NCBI GenBank assembly: GCA_029204225.1
Contig: CM055105.1
Coordinates: 52,255,047-52,319,046 of the forward strand
DNA length: 64,000 nt
Source of the DNA: Diphasiastrum complanatum
Taxonomy: Eukaryota; Streptophyta; Lycopodiopsida; Lycopodiales; Lycopodiaceae
Direction: 5' to 3'
The position numbers were made by a program, and so were the translations under genes. Positions 1 to 10,804 of the stretch are shown piece after piece. The notes beneath the pieces were generated by a model, which had not been told where the DNA came from, did no database searches, and worked only from the letters and a program-made list of their open reading frames with translations. The number at the start of each line of letters is the position of its first letter. The first letter of the stretch is position 1.

Positions 1-816
1 ATCGACCAGCACACTTAGAGAATTGTGGACATACTCTAAGTACTTGACTAGAAAAATGAAGTTTGTTTGGTAGTCCCTTCCTAAATCTCCCTCCGCAGAA
101 AAATGAAGTCTGTATGGTAGTCCCTTTCTATCTTGTCGCATCCAGACAAGAGTCTCCACAAGGTTCCATCTTTCCTCCCATTAATATTGTTCCGTTGTGG
201 AACGTTCAAAATCATGATTTGTCCTATGTGGACTACTCTCATGCCCCCAAACTTTCATCATCAGAACACAAATAATCTTCAAGGACAGTCTTATTCGCAT
301 CTGAATTAGAATATGTAATATCCACAAAGAATATGTAACTACCTCTCCTCCTGATGAATTTTTTCATGCGTCAGTATTCCAAAGATCTTCACCCCTGTAT
401 AGTTGTTTTTCAAACATCCTCAAAGAAAGTCTTGGTAAGAAAGCTTTGCCACCATGCTGCCATGGAAGCTTCCTACAGGTCCCATTGGTATTCTCAAGAT
501 AGATATTGATGCTATCCATTTTGTCTTTGCATGTATGTTTCTTTCTGAATAGTTTCGGTGCCAAAATGATCTTTTCAATTTGTTTTCAGCTGTTCTCCCA
601 CAAGTACAAGGATATTGTGTGCTGTTCTATGACTCTTTTCTTGTCTTTTGAATCAAAATTCGAATACGGGTCCCAAGAAATCCAACTTTGAGTTCTATTG
701 GTTCCCTCTCCAACGAATTATTGTGATATGTTAAATAAATTTCATCTCTTTTTAATCTATGGTTATATTCTCTCATATGCAGTCAATTTTGACTTTACAA
801 TAATTTATTTCATTTA
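1..816. other. AT-rich DNA, no recognisable gene
   Basis: Short open frames occur (for example about 70 codons from 63), but none resembles a protein family I know, none has a credible gene context and they overlap on both strands. I see no LTR, hairpin or RNA gene here. Confidence 0.5.
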
Positions 817-847
<31 letters not shown>

Positions 848-854
848 TCTCTCT

Positions 855-946
<92 letters not shown>
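817..946. repeat. (CT)n microsatellite
   Basis: About 130 bases of nearly pure CT with a few TTCT and CCT interruptions in the first half and a pure run in the second half. Reading frames through it encode Ser-Leu repeats and are not genes. Confidence 0.97.
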
Positions 947-949
<3 letters not shown>

Positions 950-1040
950 TAACTTTTTTGATTCTCTTTTACTTTCGATTTAGTTTTTATTATTTTGGTA
1001 TATTTAATGTTTTTTAATCTTTTTCTTAAAATTTTTATCT

Positions 1041-1805
1041 ACATGCTCTCTCTCCTCACTCTCTCTCTCCTTCGCATAAAAAAAAATGGCTAGGCCTTTA
1101 AACTTTAATTACCTATGTTACTTTAATTAACTATGTTACGTTGATTAACTTTATTTCAGTTTATTTTAGGCAACGATAATTTGATCACTAAGAATTTAGG
1201 TATCTTAAGATACTTACAATTTTGGACATGACCTACATATGCATCAATAGGAAATCTTGTCCTCCATGGCTATTCTGATGATAATTTGGGCTACCAATGT
1301 AGAGTACTTGAATATCATTGAAGAATGTCTATCAAAACAGGCTTATTAGTAAGATGGTAGTGACAAGAAAAACTTGAGTAAAACTTACACAATGTGGTTT
1401 TTATTTTTTTTTAACAATGTGGTTTATTTTTTATTATTTGATTTATTTAATTTTTATTCTTTTTTTTTATTTTTTTCTTCATGCTCTCTCACTCTCTCTC
1501 CTCCCTTCGTATAAAAAAACGGCTAGGCCTTAACTTTATTACCTATGTTACTTTAAACAACTCTTAATTTCAGTTTATGTTAAGCAATGATAATTTGATC
1601 ACTAAGAATTTAGGTGTGTTAAGATACTTACAATTTTGGACATGCCTACATATGGATCATTAGGAAATCTTGTCCCCCATGGCTATTCTGATGATAATTG
1701 GACTTGATATCATTGAAGAACGTTAAGAGGTCCTATTAAAAGTAAGGTAGTGACAAGAAAAACTTGAGTAAAACTGAAACAATGTGGTTTTATTTTTTTT
1801 TAACG
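1041..1805. repeat. Imperfect tandem duplication, two copies of about 350 bp
   Basis: The segment from about 1041 to 1413 recurs from about 1479 to 1803 in the same orientation. Shared landmarks include the CTCTCT leader, GGCTAGGCC, AATTTGATCACTAAGAATTT, a CCATGGCTATTCTGATGATAA block and the final GACAAGAAAAACTTGAGTAAA followed by T-rich DNA. The copies differ by many substitutions and small indels, so the duplication is old. No coding potential is seen in either copy. Confidence 0.85.
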
Positions 1806-1932
1806 ATAAAACTTTTTTTTTTTTCTTCCCTCGAATCCCCTCCCTCGGGGAGAAGCCGCTCACATCTTGCGAGCACGGTTCCCCCTTTGGCCACGGTGCC
1901 CTGCTGACCACATCTTTTTTTAAAAAAAAAAT

Positions 1933-1969
1933 ACTGGCTACCTGAACGCCACGTGTCCAGGTAGCCAGT
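1933..1969. other. Perfect 12-bp stem hairpin
   Basis: ACTGGCTACCTG at 1933-1944 is matched exactly by its reverse complement at 1958-1969, with a 13-base loop that contains CACGTG. A short A-run lies just upstream and TTTTAA follows. It could be the end of a small mobile element or a transcript hairpin; no target duplication was recognised. Confidence 0.75.
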
Positions 1970-2039
1970 TTTAATCCCATAAGCAATTTTGCAAGGGAAC
2001 TGGGAGGGAATATATAGAGAAACCCACCCTCAGTTCCTT

Positions 2040-2584
2040 GCGTGTATTTGTGTGTCGTGAGCCTAGTGCCACGACGCCGGTGCCCATGTTCCCACCCCCG
2101 TGTTCGGGACCCCCTGGCCCGCGCGCCACCCCGGTGCCTTGCCTGTCACGTCGCCTGCCCGGCGTCACTCCACTGCCCGGGACGCAGCCTGGCGCCACCC
2201 GCTGCCCCGGACAGTGCTCGGGCGTGCGCCCGTCAAATTCGCCGCCGCCCTTAATTTTGGCCGGGCACCCTGAGCATGGGCCACTCACGCCTGTCGCAGT
2301 GCTGCTGGGGCGGCACCGGGGCCAAACCCCACCTCCCACTGGAGTCGAAGGGCTCCTCTGTTATTATCATGCACCACTATATGACAATGAAATTGAGGAA
2401 CTCCTCCACAACACTTTTCAGATTGGGGACCCCATGTGGCACTTCGAAAATGAGGAGTTCCGAGGTTGACCTTGCAAGAAGCCCAGAGTAGGTCCCATTT
2501 GAGAAAAGAAGATGTTTTTTTTTGTCTAGGATGGAACAACAGATTGAGAGCATTTATGTCCAAGATCAAAGAAGGCAAGATTGA
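2040..2584. other. GC-rich patch and unassigned DNA beside gypsy1
   Basis: From about 2060 to 2350 base composition changes sharply to CCCG/GCC-rich sequence, with open frames on both strands as expected from low stop-codon density. A TATA-like GGGAATATATAGAG lies at about 2007-2020, just upstream of the patch, so it may be a remnant of an LTR promoter and leader. No LTR ends were defined. From 2350 to 2584 nothing is recognised. Confidence 0.4.
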
Positions 2585-3008
2585 TTTCATGTTGTCCTTA
2601 TGAAGCGTAGGCCATCAACAATCGGATTGCAAAAGTTTGCAAACAGTTATATCTGTAGAGAAGTGTCCTCCACTCATGCCATCATGTGAAAACCTGATTA
2701 GATCTCGTACTTCATGCGGTAAAACACATCTTCGTAAAATATTATCTGATTCACGACGATACAATTGTCTTGCAATTAATTGATAAGGTTGAGCCTTATG
2801 AATCAATTGTCTTTTCTGTACTTTTGTCAAAGAGTCATTCGGTTGTCCTAGCATCAGGTACTCACAATATCTGCCGCCCACTCAAGTACTGCTTCAACAT
2901 AGAACAATGCAGCATCTGGCAGTTCATCATCCACTTCAGTATTAACTGGTGTGGATTCAGTCCCATATACATTGGATTCGCACATCGATTTCAAGTGATC
3001 TTCTATAG
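2585..3008 (-). pseudogene. gypsy1 integrase zinc-binding (H2C2) region
   Basis: The minus-strand reading contains the linker that follows RNase H (acidic TPVNTEVDDELPDAALFY), a frame break, then a tract with LIARQLYRRES and CVLPHEVRDLI followed by HDGMSGGHF and LLQSDC. This matches the histidine/cysteine zinc-binding module at the N-terminus of gypsy integrases. The catalytic core that should follow is absent. The corresponding linker in gypsy2 lies at 40385-40555. Homology to the family continues to roughly 2585 (WWPTLHKDN-like residues). Confidence 0.85.
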
Positions 3009-3012
3009 TAGG

Positions 3013-4129
3013 CAATCATGTTACCATCTCCAATTTCTCATCAAACTGAGGCTTCCCAAGTTCAAGTGACCAAGCCTCTTATGCCACAACTCAGTTTGCG
3101 ATGGAATGGACGATACAAGTCCGTGTGTTGCCCCTTAATTGTAGCATTCAACTTGTACAATTTTGTATTGGGCTCTCTTACTCCATCCGCAATAACTTTT
3201 TACTTTTGGTTCACATCCTTCACAAAGCAACGATCATGGGCGAATTCTATTTTCAACTTTTGATCAGTAATGACTCCAACAGAAAGTAGATTTTTCTTCA
3301 AACCTGGTATGTAAAGTACCTCCCTAATCATCCTGCTTTTGCCAACAGGTAGTTGGATTGAAACGGTGCCTATCCCCTTGATCTTGCACACCGCACCATT
3401 TGCTTGTGAAACAGATGTTCCATTATCCAACACCTTCAAACTACTGAACCAATTCTTGTTACCTGTCATGTGTCTTGTGGCTCCCGACTCAATATACCAT
3501 GCTTGATCATCTTGATTGGATGACAATGTAGATATGAAGATGCTAGAGTCTTCAATCTCACCCTCATCGACAAGGTTACCTGCTTGTTTTGGTTTTCCCT
3601 TGCCTTGGTCTGCCAGGAATTTGCGACATTCACTCTTCCAATGGCCCTTTTTACCACAATGGAAGCACTTGTCTTTCTTCTTAGTTTTACTGGAAGATCC
3701 CTCGTCCTCCTGAGACTTGGCAGATTGTTGTTTAGACTTCTTCTTGCCCTTGCCCTTGCCTTGTTTTTGGTGTGTCGCAAGTGCCTGATCGTCAGTATTT
3801 TGACGTCTAGCTTTCACCATTTCTCACCGTTACTCTTCCTGCATCAAGATTCCTGTGAGCTCATCAAAGGTAGGGTTTTGGAATGCCGCACAATGCATTT
3901 TGCACTAGCTCCACATCACGTATGCGCTCACCAATAGAATGCAGTTCATCTCTCATTGTCTTTATTCTGGTCATGTACATCTGAATGTGCTCTCCTTGTT
4001 CCATGCGGGCACCATTCAACTTTGACTTCAAAAACATGATTCTTGACGGATTTGACGTCTCAAACTACTCCTTTAGCACATCCCATGCCTGTCTGGGTGT
4101 AATAGCATCACAAATGTGGGTAATGATGT
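3013..4129 (-). pseudogene. copia4 fragment: gag, CCHC knuckle, protease, pre-integrase
   Basis: Minus-strand frames give, in order, a Ty1/copia gag core (about 4120-3840, with stops), a lysine-rich linker, the CCHC knuckle CFHCGKKGHWKSEC (about 3650), a protease motif WYIESGATRHMT (the usual D of D-S-G-A replaced by E) and LYIPGLKKNLLSVG. A second frame at about 3070-3130 resembles the pre-integrase motif WHKRLGHLN. The longest open stretch is 3200-3820. There is no RT, RNase H or LTR. The fragment lies inside gypsy1 in the same orientation, and together with the LTR piece at 4130 it separates gypsy1 RNase H from integrase. The protease change and the truncation make it inactive. Confidence 0.88.
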
Positions 4130-4445
4130 TGTTACATACCTATGTAACTAGCAGTACCTCAGACCCCTTATAGTCCATTTAGTGTTGGGGGCTAAATGGC
4201 AAGGTACCCTTAGGATTAAGGGTATGTGCCCTTGGATAAAGACAGGCAAGTGACTATACCTTAGTTGGAGGTATGGAGTCACATGACCCTTGGATAAGGG
4301 GTACCCGTAGTATTAAGGTAGGTGCCTTAGATTAAGGTACTAGTGTCCTTGGTTAAGGGCAGGTAGGTGTCTATGCCTTGGATGGAGGTATAGAACCTAG
4401 TGAGGTGTTAGAAAGTCATTGGATGACTATTTTTTCTAAACCTTG
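4130..4445 (+). mobile_element. Partial gypsy LTR (5' portion), same family as gypsy3
   Basis: It begins TGTTACATACCTATGTAACT, exactly the sequence that starts the gypsy3 3' LTR at 38295, and follows that LTR with a few percent difference for about 315 bp until about 4445, where gypsy1 sequence resumes. It contains the same series of short palindromes of the type CCTTGGATTAAGG. It is oriented opposite to the surrounding gypsy1 and copia4 sequence. Only one LTR portion is present, with no internal region. Confidence 0.85.
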
Positions 4446-5172
4446 GGCCTCAATTTTGAACTAGATAATGTTGCTTCCCCTTTCTGACCACAATTCGAAA
4501 GTCAAATTCAGTCAATAATAATAACCATCTTGCAATACGTCCAGTATTACACGTCTTATTTACCAAGTAAAGTAACGGTTGATGATCCGTATAAAATGCA
4601 AAGTGCGTTTCCATGAGATAGTGACGAAATTTCCGAACAGAAAAAATCATGGCTAGCGCTTCACGTTTTGTTGTTGAATAATTCTTCTATGGATCTGTAA
4701 GTTGTCTGCTTGCAAATCGTATAGGATAATCCTTCTTCTAGTCACCTGGCTGCGTCAAAACTGATCCCATGGCGTATTTTGAGGCGTCCATATAAACATG
4801 AAACTCTCATGTCCAATCTGGAGAACGCAGTATTGGTGCTAAAGATAATGCTTTTTTTAACTTTTCAAGGGCTTCTAACGCCACTACTGTCCAAATAGGA
4901 ACAACAGTTAATTTGTATATAGGTCGTGCTAAATCCGCGAAGAAGATAATAAAAATTTGATAGTAGTTCGCATGACCCATAAACACATAAACTTCTCGAA
5001 TTGTTGCTGGCGGTGGCAATTCCACAATAACTTTGATCTTAGAATAATAGGTGGCAATACCATGTCTTGATATCACATGTCCAAGCACCACTCCGTGAGA
5101 AACCCATATTTGGCATTTTTTTGGATTTAGAGAAATCTGATATTTGCGGCATCTTTCAAAGACTTTCTCCAA
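4446..5172 (-). pseudogene. gypsy1 RT C-terminus and RNase H
   Basis: An open stretch at 4807-5172 encodes the RT thumb/connection region (NPKKCQIWVSHGVVLGHVIS, then a YYQIF variant of the usual YYRRF). After a stop, the RNase H region shows DASKYAMGS, then the open stretch 4450-4650 with FAFYTDHQPLLYLV and FDFRIVVRKGKQHYL. The acidic RNase H residue in DAS is retained, unlike the Y found in gypsy2. The reading ends where the foreign LTR piece begins. Confidence 0.85.
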
Positions 5173-5448
5173 TCAATCCAGGTGGTCTGCATCTGTATAA
5201 TGAACTCCCAAGTCCTCCAAGTAAATTTCAAGGAATTTTTGCAGATAATATTTAAAGGCAAATTGCATTACTCTTTGGAATGAACTTGGTGCATTACAGA
5301 GTCCAAACGACATTACTTTGTAAGCATAAGTGCCCCATTCTGTTGCAAAAGCAGTTTTGTGGCGATCGGCAGGTGCAATCTTAACCTGGTTGTAACCACT
5401 AAATCCATCCAGGAAACTATAAGCTTCCGCTCCAGCAAGGCGATCCAA
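5173..5448 (-). pseudogene. gypsy1 reverse transcriptase palm; YLED instead of YLDD
   Basis: The frame contains FLDGFSGYNQVKIAPADRHK, the TAFATEWGTYAYKVMSFGLC tract, NAPSSFQRVMQ and then IYLEDLGVH. This is the palm and fingers of a gypsy RT. The second aspartate of the polymerase Y/F-x-D-D box is glutamate here, while the related gypsy2 copy has IYLDDLGVH at the same place. The frame is displaced from the upstream ORF by a deletion of about 16 bp near 5450, seen by comparison with 39430-39465. A stop follows at 5173 and the next part continues at 5172. Confidence 0.9.
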
Positions 5449-8224
5449 AAAATGGAAAGTGATCCTTCCGTGTCACTTTATTCAATGCTTTGAGATTCAC
5501 ACAGATTCGCAATTTTCCATTTTTCTTAGGAACAATGACAATCGGTGAAATCCATTCGGTATGCTCGATCTCATAAATGAAATCGGCGTCAAACAATCTC
5601 TGAAGTATTTTCTTTATCAGATCTGCCACATTAGGATTACAACAATAGAACTTTGTAACCTTTGGTACTGCATCAGGTACTAAAGGTATGGTATGTTCAA
5701 TGACTGATGTCGGAATACCCTTCAAATCTTGATAAGTCCATGCAGAACAATCTTGATACTTAATAAGTAGCAAACAGAGTGCTTGATACTGTTCAGGAGT
5801 AAGTTGTGATCCCACTTGTACAATCTTTTCTGGTTTCCCTGGTTCTGCAAGATTCATTGGCTGCGTCCTAGTTGGGCCATCGTAAACCTCTTTAGATTTC
5901 GGCATGTGTTCTTCAGGTTCACGATGTGCTTTAGGTAACATGATAACCACATCATCCAGTGTATAACGTTTAAAATGCTCTGGCATATCATGCTGGACTA
6001 CATTTGCTTGTTCTTTTTCGAAAGGACTTGTCTTGGATCTTCGTTTAGTCTTCTTAGCAGGAATTGATCGTGGAGGTGATGAGTTCCGGGATGATAAATC
6101 TTTCTTCTCAGGTGAAGACTTCCTAGACGATGATGTCTTGCTGGAGATCTGACTTGAAGAATCATTCTTGACTTTTCTTTTGTCTTTATCCAATAGAGGT
6201 AGCACTTCCTTTAAATCAATCTTTTGAGGGGGATTTTTCCATTTCAGGACCATATTATAATGTTGCTTTGCTTGTTTCTTCATCATCGAACCTGTCATCC
6301 TATCTCCCTCCAATATAACTGCTTTGGGTAATTTGATTGTTGGTTCATCGGGAACATTACGCACTCCAAATCTGGTCGGATCCATATGATGTAAAATCTG
6401 TTCATCCGTAAGTTCTGCATTGCCATCATAAGTTAAGACATGGCTCATTGGTATGAGATCATCCTCAATTGAATCTGGTATAGGTTTCGTTGATATCCAG
6501 GCTACATTCAGCACATTTAGTGGAAACGTGATTGGCGTATCCAAAGTTCGATCTAACAAGGAAATCTCGCTCATCTTTGATTGAATATCTTGTTGACACA
6601 TATATCCTGCTATACAATCAATTGTTGCAAGAGCTTTGTTCCAATTGACAGTATCCGTTTGAGAATCATAGTGAACTCCCAATTTTTTCTCTGGTCGATC
6701 ACAAGTGTGATCCGTTGTTGATGAATCGTCATCCGCTTTTTGAACCACTGGCTTGATAGTCCAAGTCGTAGGATCAATTTTAACTGCACGTTCACGATTT
6801 TTAAAAGTGATTTTGCCGGTACCCCAGTTATGAATTACTTGCGCAACTCGTAACCATGGACGTCCTAAGAGAACTCGGTAGACATTTGGTGCTTCTGGTA
6901 ATTCCATCATGACGAAAGTAATGACGAACTGTAATCCTGCAATCCTGACAAGTATATCTTCCACCATTCCTCGTGGACGAACCGTCGTTTGATCAGCTAG
7001 CTTAATAGCAAAAGTAACAGGCTTAATCTTTGTAAGGCCCCATTTTGTACATAGCTTTGTAGAAATCAGGTTAACTCCTGAACCGCCGTCTATCACGACT
7101 GCTTCTTTAGAAAATTGTCTATGTTGTATTGGCAGAGTCATATTCTTTTGTTCACTTTCCCAAGCTGCTCCAACATGTAGTACATCATTAGATTCTTCAA
7201 ATCCAGCACAAAAGAGTGGCTTCTGATGGTTTTCTGATTCTTCTTGAGCTAACTTTTGCACTAAGACTTCTTTTGCTTTTGGCGCCAACTTTAGGAGCTC
7301 TCCCAATGAAATATTGATCTTGCTAGACAAAATATTCATGAGTAATTCTGTATGCGGTGCTTCCGGTTCTGTCATCTTGAAGGGTTCTTCGTGATGATGT
7401 AATTGATCATTCATATCCATATGTAAATTTCTTGGAGGCTGCAATGGTGAAGACTGAATTTCAACTGCTACTTTAGCAGCCTCAAGCTCCTCTTCTTCTT
7501 GCATATGCTTAATCCACTGTCTCATATTCTGATATCTTCGTTTTTTTGCATTAAGATTTGGATAAACTTTCGATGTTGTTGGTGTATCATTCAATAGTAT
7601 AGAATCAGCAGGTACTGAATCCACTACTGGTTTTTTTTGTTTTTGTGCTCTGGTGACCACCATCAAGGGTGCACTTGGTTTATTATGAGCTATCGATCTT
7701 TGCTTGATTGTTATAGAATTTACAGGTGCTGTAGCTGATGGTGGCTTCGGTCTTGCTGGACAGTCTTTATAGCAATGCCCATATCCACAATCATGACAAA
7801 ATGGTACAAATTTTCCTTTATTTGGACATTCTGCAACTCTGTAATTTTCTCCACATGCAAAGCATCCAAGTGGTGCCCTGGCCCAATTTCTCGAGGCTTG
7901 TTGTTGAGCGACAACATAAATGGCATACTGTTCTGAAGATCCACCTCCCTGATCATTACCATAGCTCCATTGCTCAGCACTTCCGTAAGGTTCTGGTTCC
8001 ATCAAATTGGGAGGAGGAGCGGAGTGCTTTGGTGGGGCAGACAAGGCTAGACGCTCCGGGTATCCAAGAGTAGATTGTCTTAGTCTTGCTGCTGGATTGC
8101 CTCCATATTGTGGATCTCGATATCCCATCTGGGCATACCGTTGCTGAATCATCCGTGGTTTGAAGTTGCAAAAGGCAGTCTCATGGTCAGGTGAATTATA
8201 CATATGGCAAACACTGATTTCCAT
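5417..8224 (-). pseudogene. gypsy1 gag C-terminus, protease and RT N-terminus (935 codons)
   Basis: This is the longest open frame in the window. Near residues 119-158 it has two cysteine clusters, CFACGENYRVAEC (the zinc-knuckle His is missing) and CHDCGYGHCYKDC (C-x2-C-x3-H-x4-C). Around residue 375 is VIDGGSGVNLIST, the retropepsin active-site segment of the DGGSG type used by some plant gypsy elements. A long lysine/serine-rich linker (about residues 690-740) follows, then the RT entry EHTIPLVPDAVP, WISPIVIVPKKNGKLRICVN and ALNKVTRKDHF. The frame then runs out through the deletion near 5450. It is preceded in the same frame by a single TGA at 8225-8227, so the original gag-pol ORF started further upstream. 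Confidence 0.92.
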
Positions 8225-8577
8225 TCATTTTTTCAATTGAGGACACTCGTTCACTGTGCGATTTCTTGTACAAATAGAACACCAGACATTTTCCCTGGTA
8301 GGAAAAGTCTTTGCAAACTTCTCAGGTTCCTTGTTCGCTTCTCCGTGGAAATTTTCCAATGCTTTGATCTTCTCATCAAATTGCAAATGCAACTTTTCCA
8401 TCTGTTTCTGCTGGGTCTTCCCAAGTTTCTCGAACTCATTGAGCATCATTTCTGCAGTAGCAAAGGCATTCGTTGATGCAATAGTGGTGGATGTCGTAGT
8501 AGTCTACCCTGCTGTATAAGGCAACATACTAACATTCGGCTCATCATCTGAATCTTCATCCTCCTCCCGAATTGGCA
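8225..8577 (-). pseudogene. gypsy1 gag N-terminal remnant
   Basis: An acidic tract (IREEDEDSDDEPNVSMLPYT) near 8577-8515 is followed by a TAG, then an open stretch 8225-8449 with a likely coiled-coil (NEFEKLGKTQQKQMEKLHLQ) and CSICTRNRTVNEC, a cysteine pair that begins the metal-binding region. A TGA separates this from the 935-codon frame without changing phase. Upstream of about 8577 the sequence switches to copia1 RNase H, so the gag start and gypsy1 5' LTR are missing. Confidence 0.85.
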
Positions 8578-8578
8578 T

Positions 8579-8811
8579 ATCTCAATGTGCTTAGATCTTG
8601 CATGGAAGATTGGGTTAGATGCAAGGTGTTGGGCTGATATATTGTCATTGTAGATGATTGGTGCCTCCTCTGAATCCATGATCTTTAGTTCCACCAATAA
8701 TCTCTTGATCCAAAGTACCTCCTTTGTAGTGGTTGTCAAAGCTTTGTACTCGGCCTCGGTTGAAGATAGAGATATAGTTTCTTGCTTTTTTTGAAAGCCA
8801 TGAAACCACAC
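8579..8811 (-). pseudogene. copia1 RNase H C-terminal part, frame-shifted and truncated
   Basis: The frame contains SLSSTEAEYKALTTTTKEVL, WIKRLLVELKI, a DNISA motif and NPIFHARSKHIE, a typical copia RNase H C-terminal region. In copia2 (22710-23222) the text continues VAHHFVREKL, but here it breaks off at about 8579 and runs into gypsy1 gag. It is out of frame with the main pol ORF because of a change near 8800, where the main frame reads VVSWLSKKARNY and then nonsense. Confidence 0.9.
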
Positions 8812-10804
8812 CTTCTCCTATGAAAGTTGAATAGGAACTTGTTGATTTCCTATCCCTCTTGTCCCCTGCAAAATCTGAATCACTAAATGCATGAAGGTTA
8901 ATCACATCTCCTCTATATAGAATCCCAAAATCCAATGTACCCGAGATGTATCTTAGAATCCACTTAGCCTTTTTCCAATGGATATCCAATGGCTTTTGCA
9001 TGGATTGGCTCAACCTACATACACTAAAGCTAAGATCTGGTCTAGTTATAGTGATCCACATTAAGGAACCTATAAGTTGCCTAAACAAAGTGATGTCCAT
9101 GAAGGATCTTTCATCATCTTCATTTGGCACTTTTACATCTTGCTCCATTGGTGTGTCAACACTTTTGCATACTTCCATCTTAAACTTCTTCAAAAGACTT
9201 TGAGAATAGTTTACTTGACTTATAAAGATAAAATCAGACCCTCTAAGTACTTCTATGCCTAAGATGAAGTGAAGACACCCTAGATCTACCATCTTGAACT
9301 CTAAGGATAGATCTATCTTGATTTTTTCAATACCATCAACACTATTTCCACTAATGATGATGTCATCTACATAAATGAGTAAAAGTACAATACCAACATC
9401 ATCAAACTTAATGTAAAGAGTAGGATCATATTCACTTTGAACAAAAGAAAGTGAAATAAGATAGCAATGTAGTCTTGAATTCCAAGATCTCGAGGCTTGC
9501 TTCAAGCCATAGATGCTTCTTTGGAGATGGCATACTTTGTTCTCCATTCCATGCTTGATGAACCCTTGTGGCTGCTCCATATAGATATCCTCTTCCAAAA
9601 AACCATTCAAGAAAGCATTAGAGACATCCATTTGACATAGAATCCATCCAAAATGTGATGCAAGTGCAATGATTAGTCTTATTGTGACCATCTTGGCCAC
9701 GGGTGCAAAAGTTTCCTCATAGTCTATCCCTCTCTCTTGAGCATAACCTTTTGCAACTAATCTTGCTTTATGTTTGTTAACACTCCCATTTGCATTCAAC
9801 TTAAGCTTGAAGACCCACTTGCATCCTATTACATTCCTTTGAGGTCTCTCAACAAGCAACCAAGTTTCATTCTCAATCAAGGCATCATACTCATCCAACA
9901 TAGCTTTATACCATTCTTTGGAGTTCAATGCATCTTCAACATTAGACGGTTCTTCAAAACTAGATAAAGCATAAGAAGTGGATGAGATACCCTCAACTTG
10001 CTGTCCTTTGCCTTGATATGTGAGCCTTGATGGCTCCACTTTTGCCCTTGAAGATCTCCTTGGTGTGATAGGTGGGTTTGTTGCTTGCTCCTCCATGAGC
10101 TCCTCCTCAAAACCAAGATCTTGCTCCTCGGCCATCTTCTTCTTGATTGTTGGAGCACTTGAGCCTTCTTCAAGCATATGCATATGATGTTCATCAAAGA
10201 TGACATCCCTTGAAATAACAAATTTGTTCAAGGATGGGAGATAGACTTTGTAGCCCTTGCTTGAGCTTGCATATCCAAGCATGATCCCTCTTGTGGAAGA
10301 TGGATCCTCCTTGGTTCTTGTTTCCAATGGTACATGCACATAACATATACACCCAAAAACTTTCAAGTGATTAAGATCGGGATTCTTTCCATACAACATC
10401 TCATAAGGAGTTTTGCCTTCAATTGCTTTGCAAGACACCCTATTCATCAAGTAGTTTGCACATACAAGAGACTCACCCCAAAAGGATTTGGGCAAACAAG
10501 CATCTAATCTTAAAGCCTTAGAACATTCACATAATGTTCTATTCCTTCTTTCAGCAACTCCATTTTGTTGAGGAGTGTAAGGACAAGAAGTCTCTTTCTT
10601 GATCCCTTCCTCCTCACAAAAGGCCTTGAACTCATTGGAGATGAATTCTCCACCATTGTCACTTCTAAAAATCTTGATGCTATGATTATGATGCTTTTCC
10701 ACAAACAAATTGAACTTTACAAAAGTATCAAATACTTGAGACTTGAAGGAAAGTAAGAACACCCAACAATATCTTGAGTAGTCATCAATGAAGGTTAAAA
10801 ACAT
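8645..10804 (-). pseudogene. copia1 integrase, reverse transcriptase and RNase H N-terminus
   Basis: The 719-codon frame starts in the integrase core: FIDDYSRYCWVFLL, then the second acidic motif RSDNGGEF and YTPQQNGVAERRNRTL with the catalytic glutamate. RT follows with WVFKLKLNANGSVNKHKARL, QMDVSNAFLNG, IYGLKQASRSW (P changed to S) and the catalytic LLIYVDDII. RNase H starts at SDSDFAGDKRDRKSTS. The first residues of integrase (zinc-binding HHCC) are in the preceding frame. The last part is shifted and encodes unrelated residues. Apart from the two frame breaks, the main catalytic motifs are intact, so the element is younger than its gypsy neighbours. Confidence 0.93.

Larger units (their letters stand above)
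2585..8577 (-). mobile_element. gypsy1: decayed Ty3/gypsy retrotransposon
   Basis: Read on the minus strand the order is gag (8577), zinc knuckles, aspartic protease (about 7100), reverse transcriptase (5750-4810), RNase H (to 4446) and integrase zinc-binding domain (3008-2585), which is the Ty3/gypsy order. No LTRs remain. The gag end abuts the truncated 3' end of copia1 at about 8577, and the integrase end fades into unassigned DNA at about 2585. A foreign block (3013-4445) splits RNase H from integrase. The same family occurs on the plus strand at 38730-40563 (gypsy2), which helps show the breaks: frameshifts, premature stops and an altered polymerase motif. The element cannot be autonomous. 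Confidence 0.93.

Noticed and set aside
698-952. Ser-Leu repeat ORF and similar ones at 20199-20585, 28472-28769, 34040-34318, 58001-58623
   Set aside because: Translations of CT/GA/CA microsatellites, not genes.
2038-2469. 143-codon Pro-rich ORF
   Set aside because: It lies in a GC-rich patch where frames on both strands are open; no motif, signal or homologue recognised.
8225-8227. Programmed stop-codon readthrough in gypsy1 gag
   Set aside because: The TGA is inside gag rather than at a gag-pol boundary and another stop lies upstream; mutation is the simpler account.
10795-10804. Programmed frameshift between copia1 gag-pro and integrase-RT
   Set aside because: Plant copia elements usually have one ORF, there is only one copy here, and another frame break occurs in RNase H, so decay is more likely.
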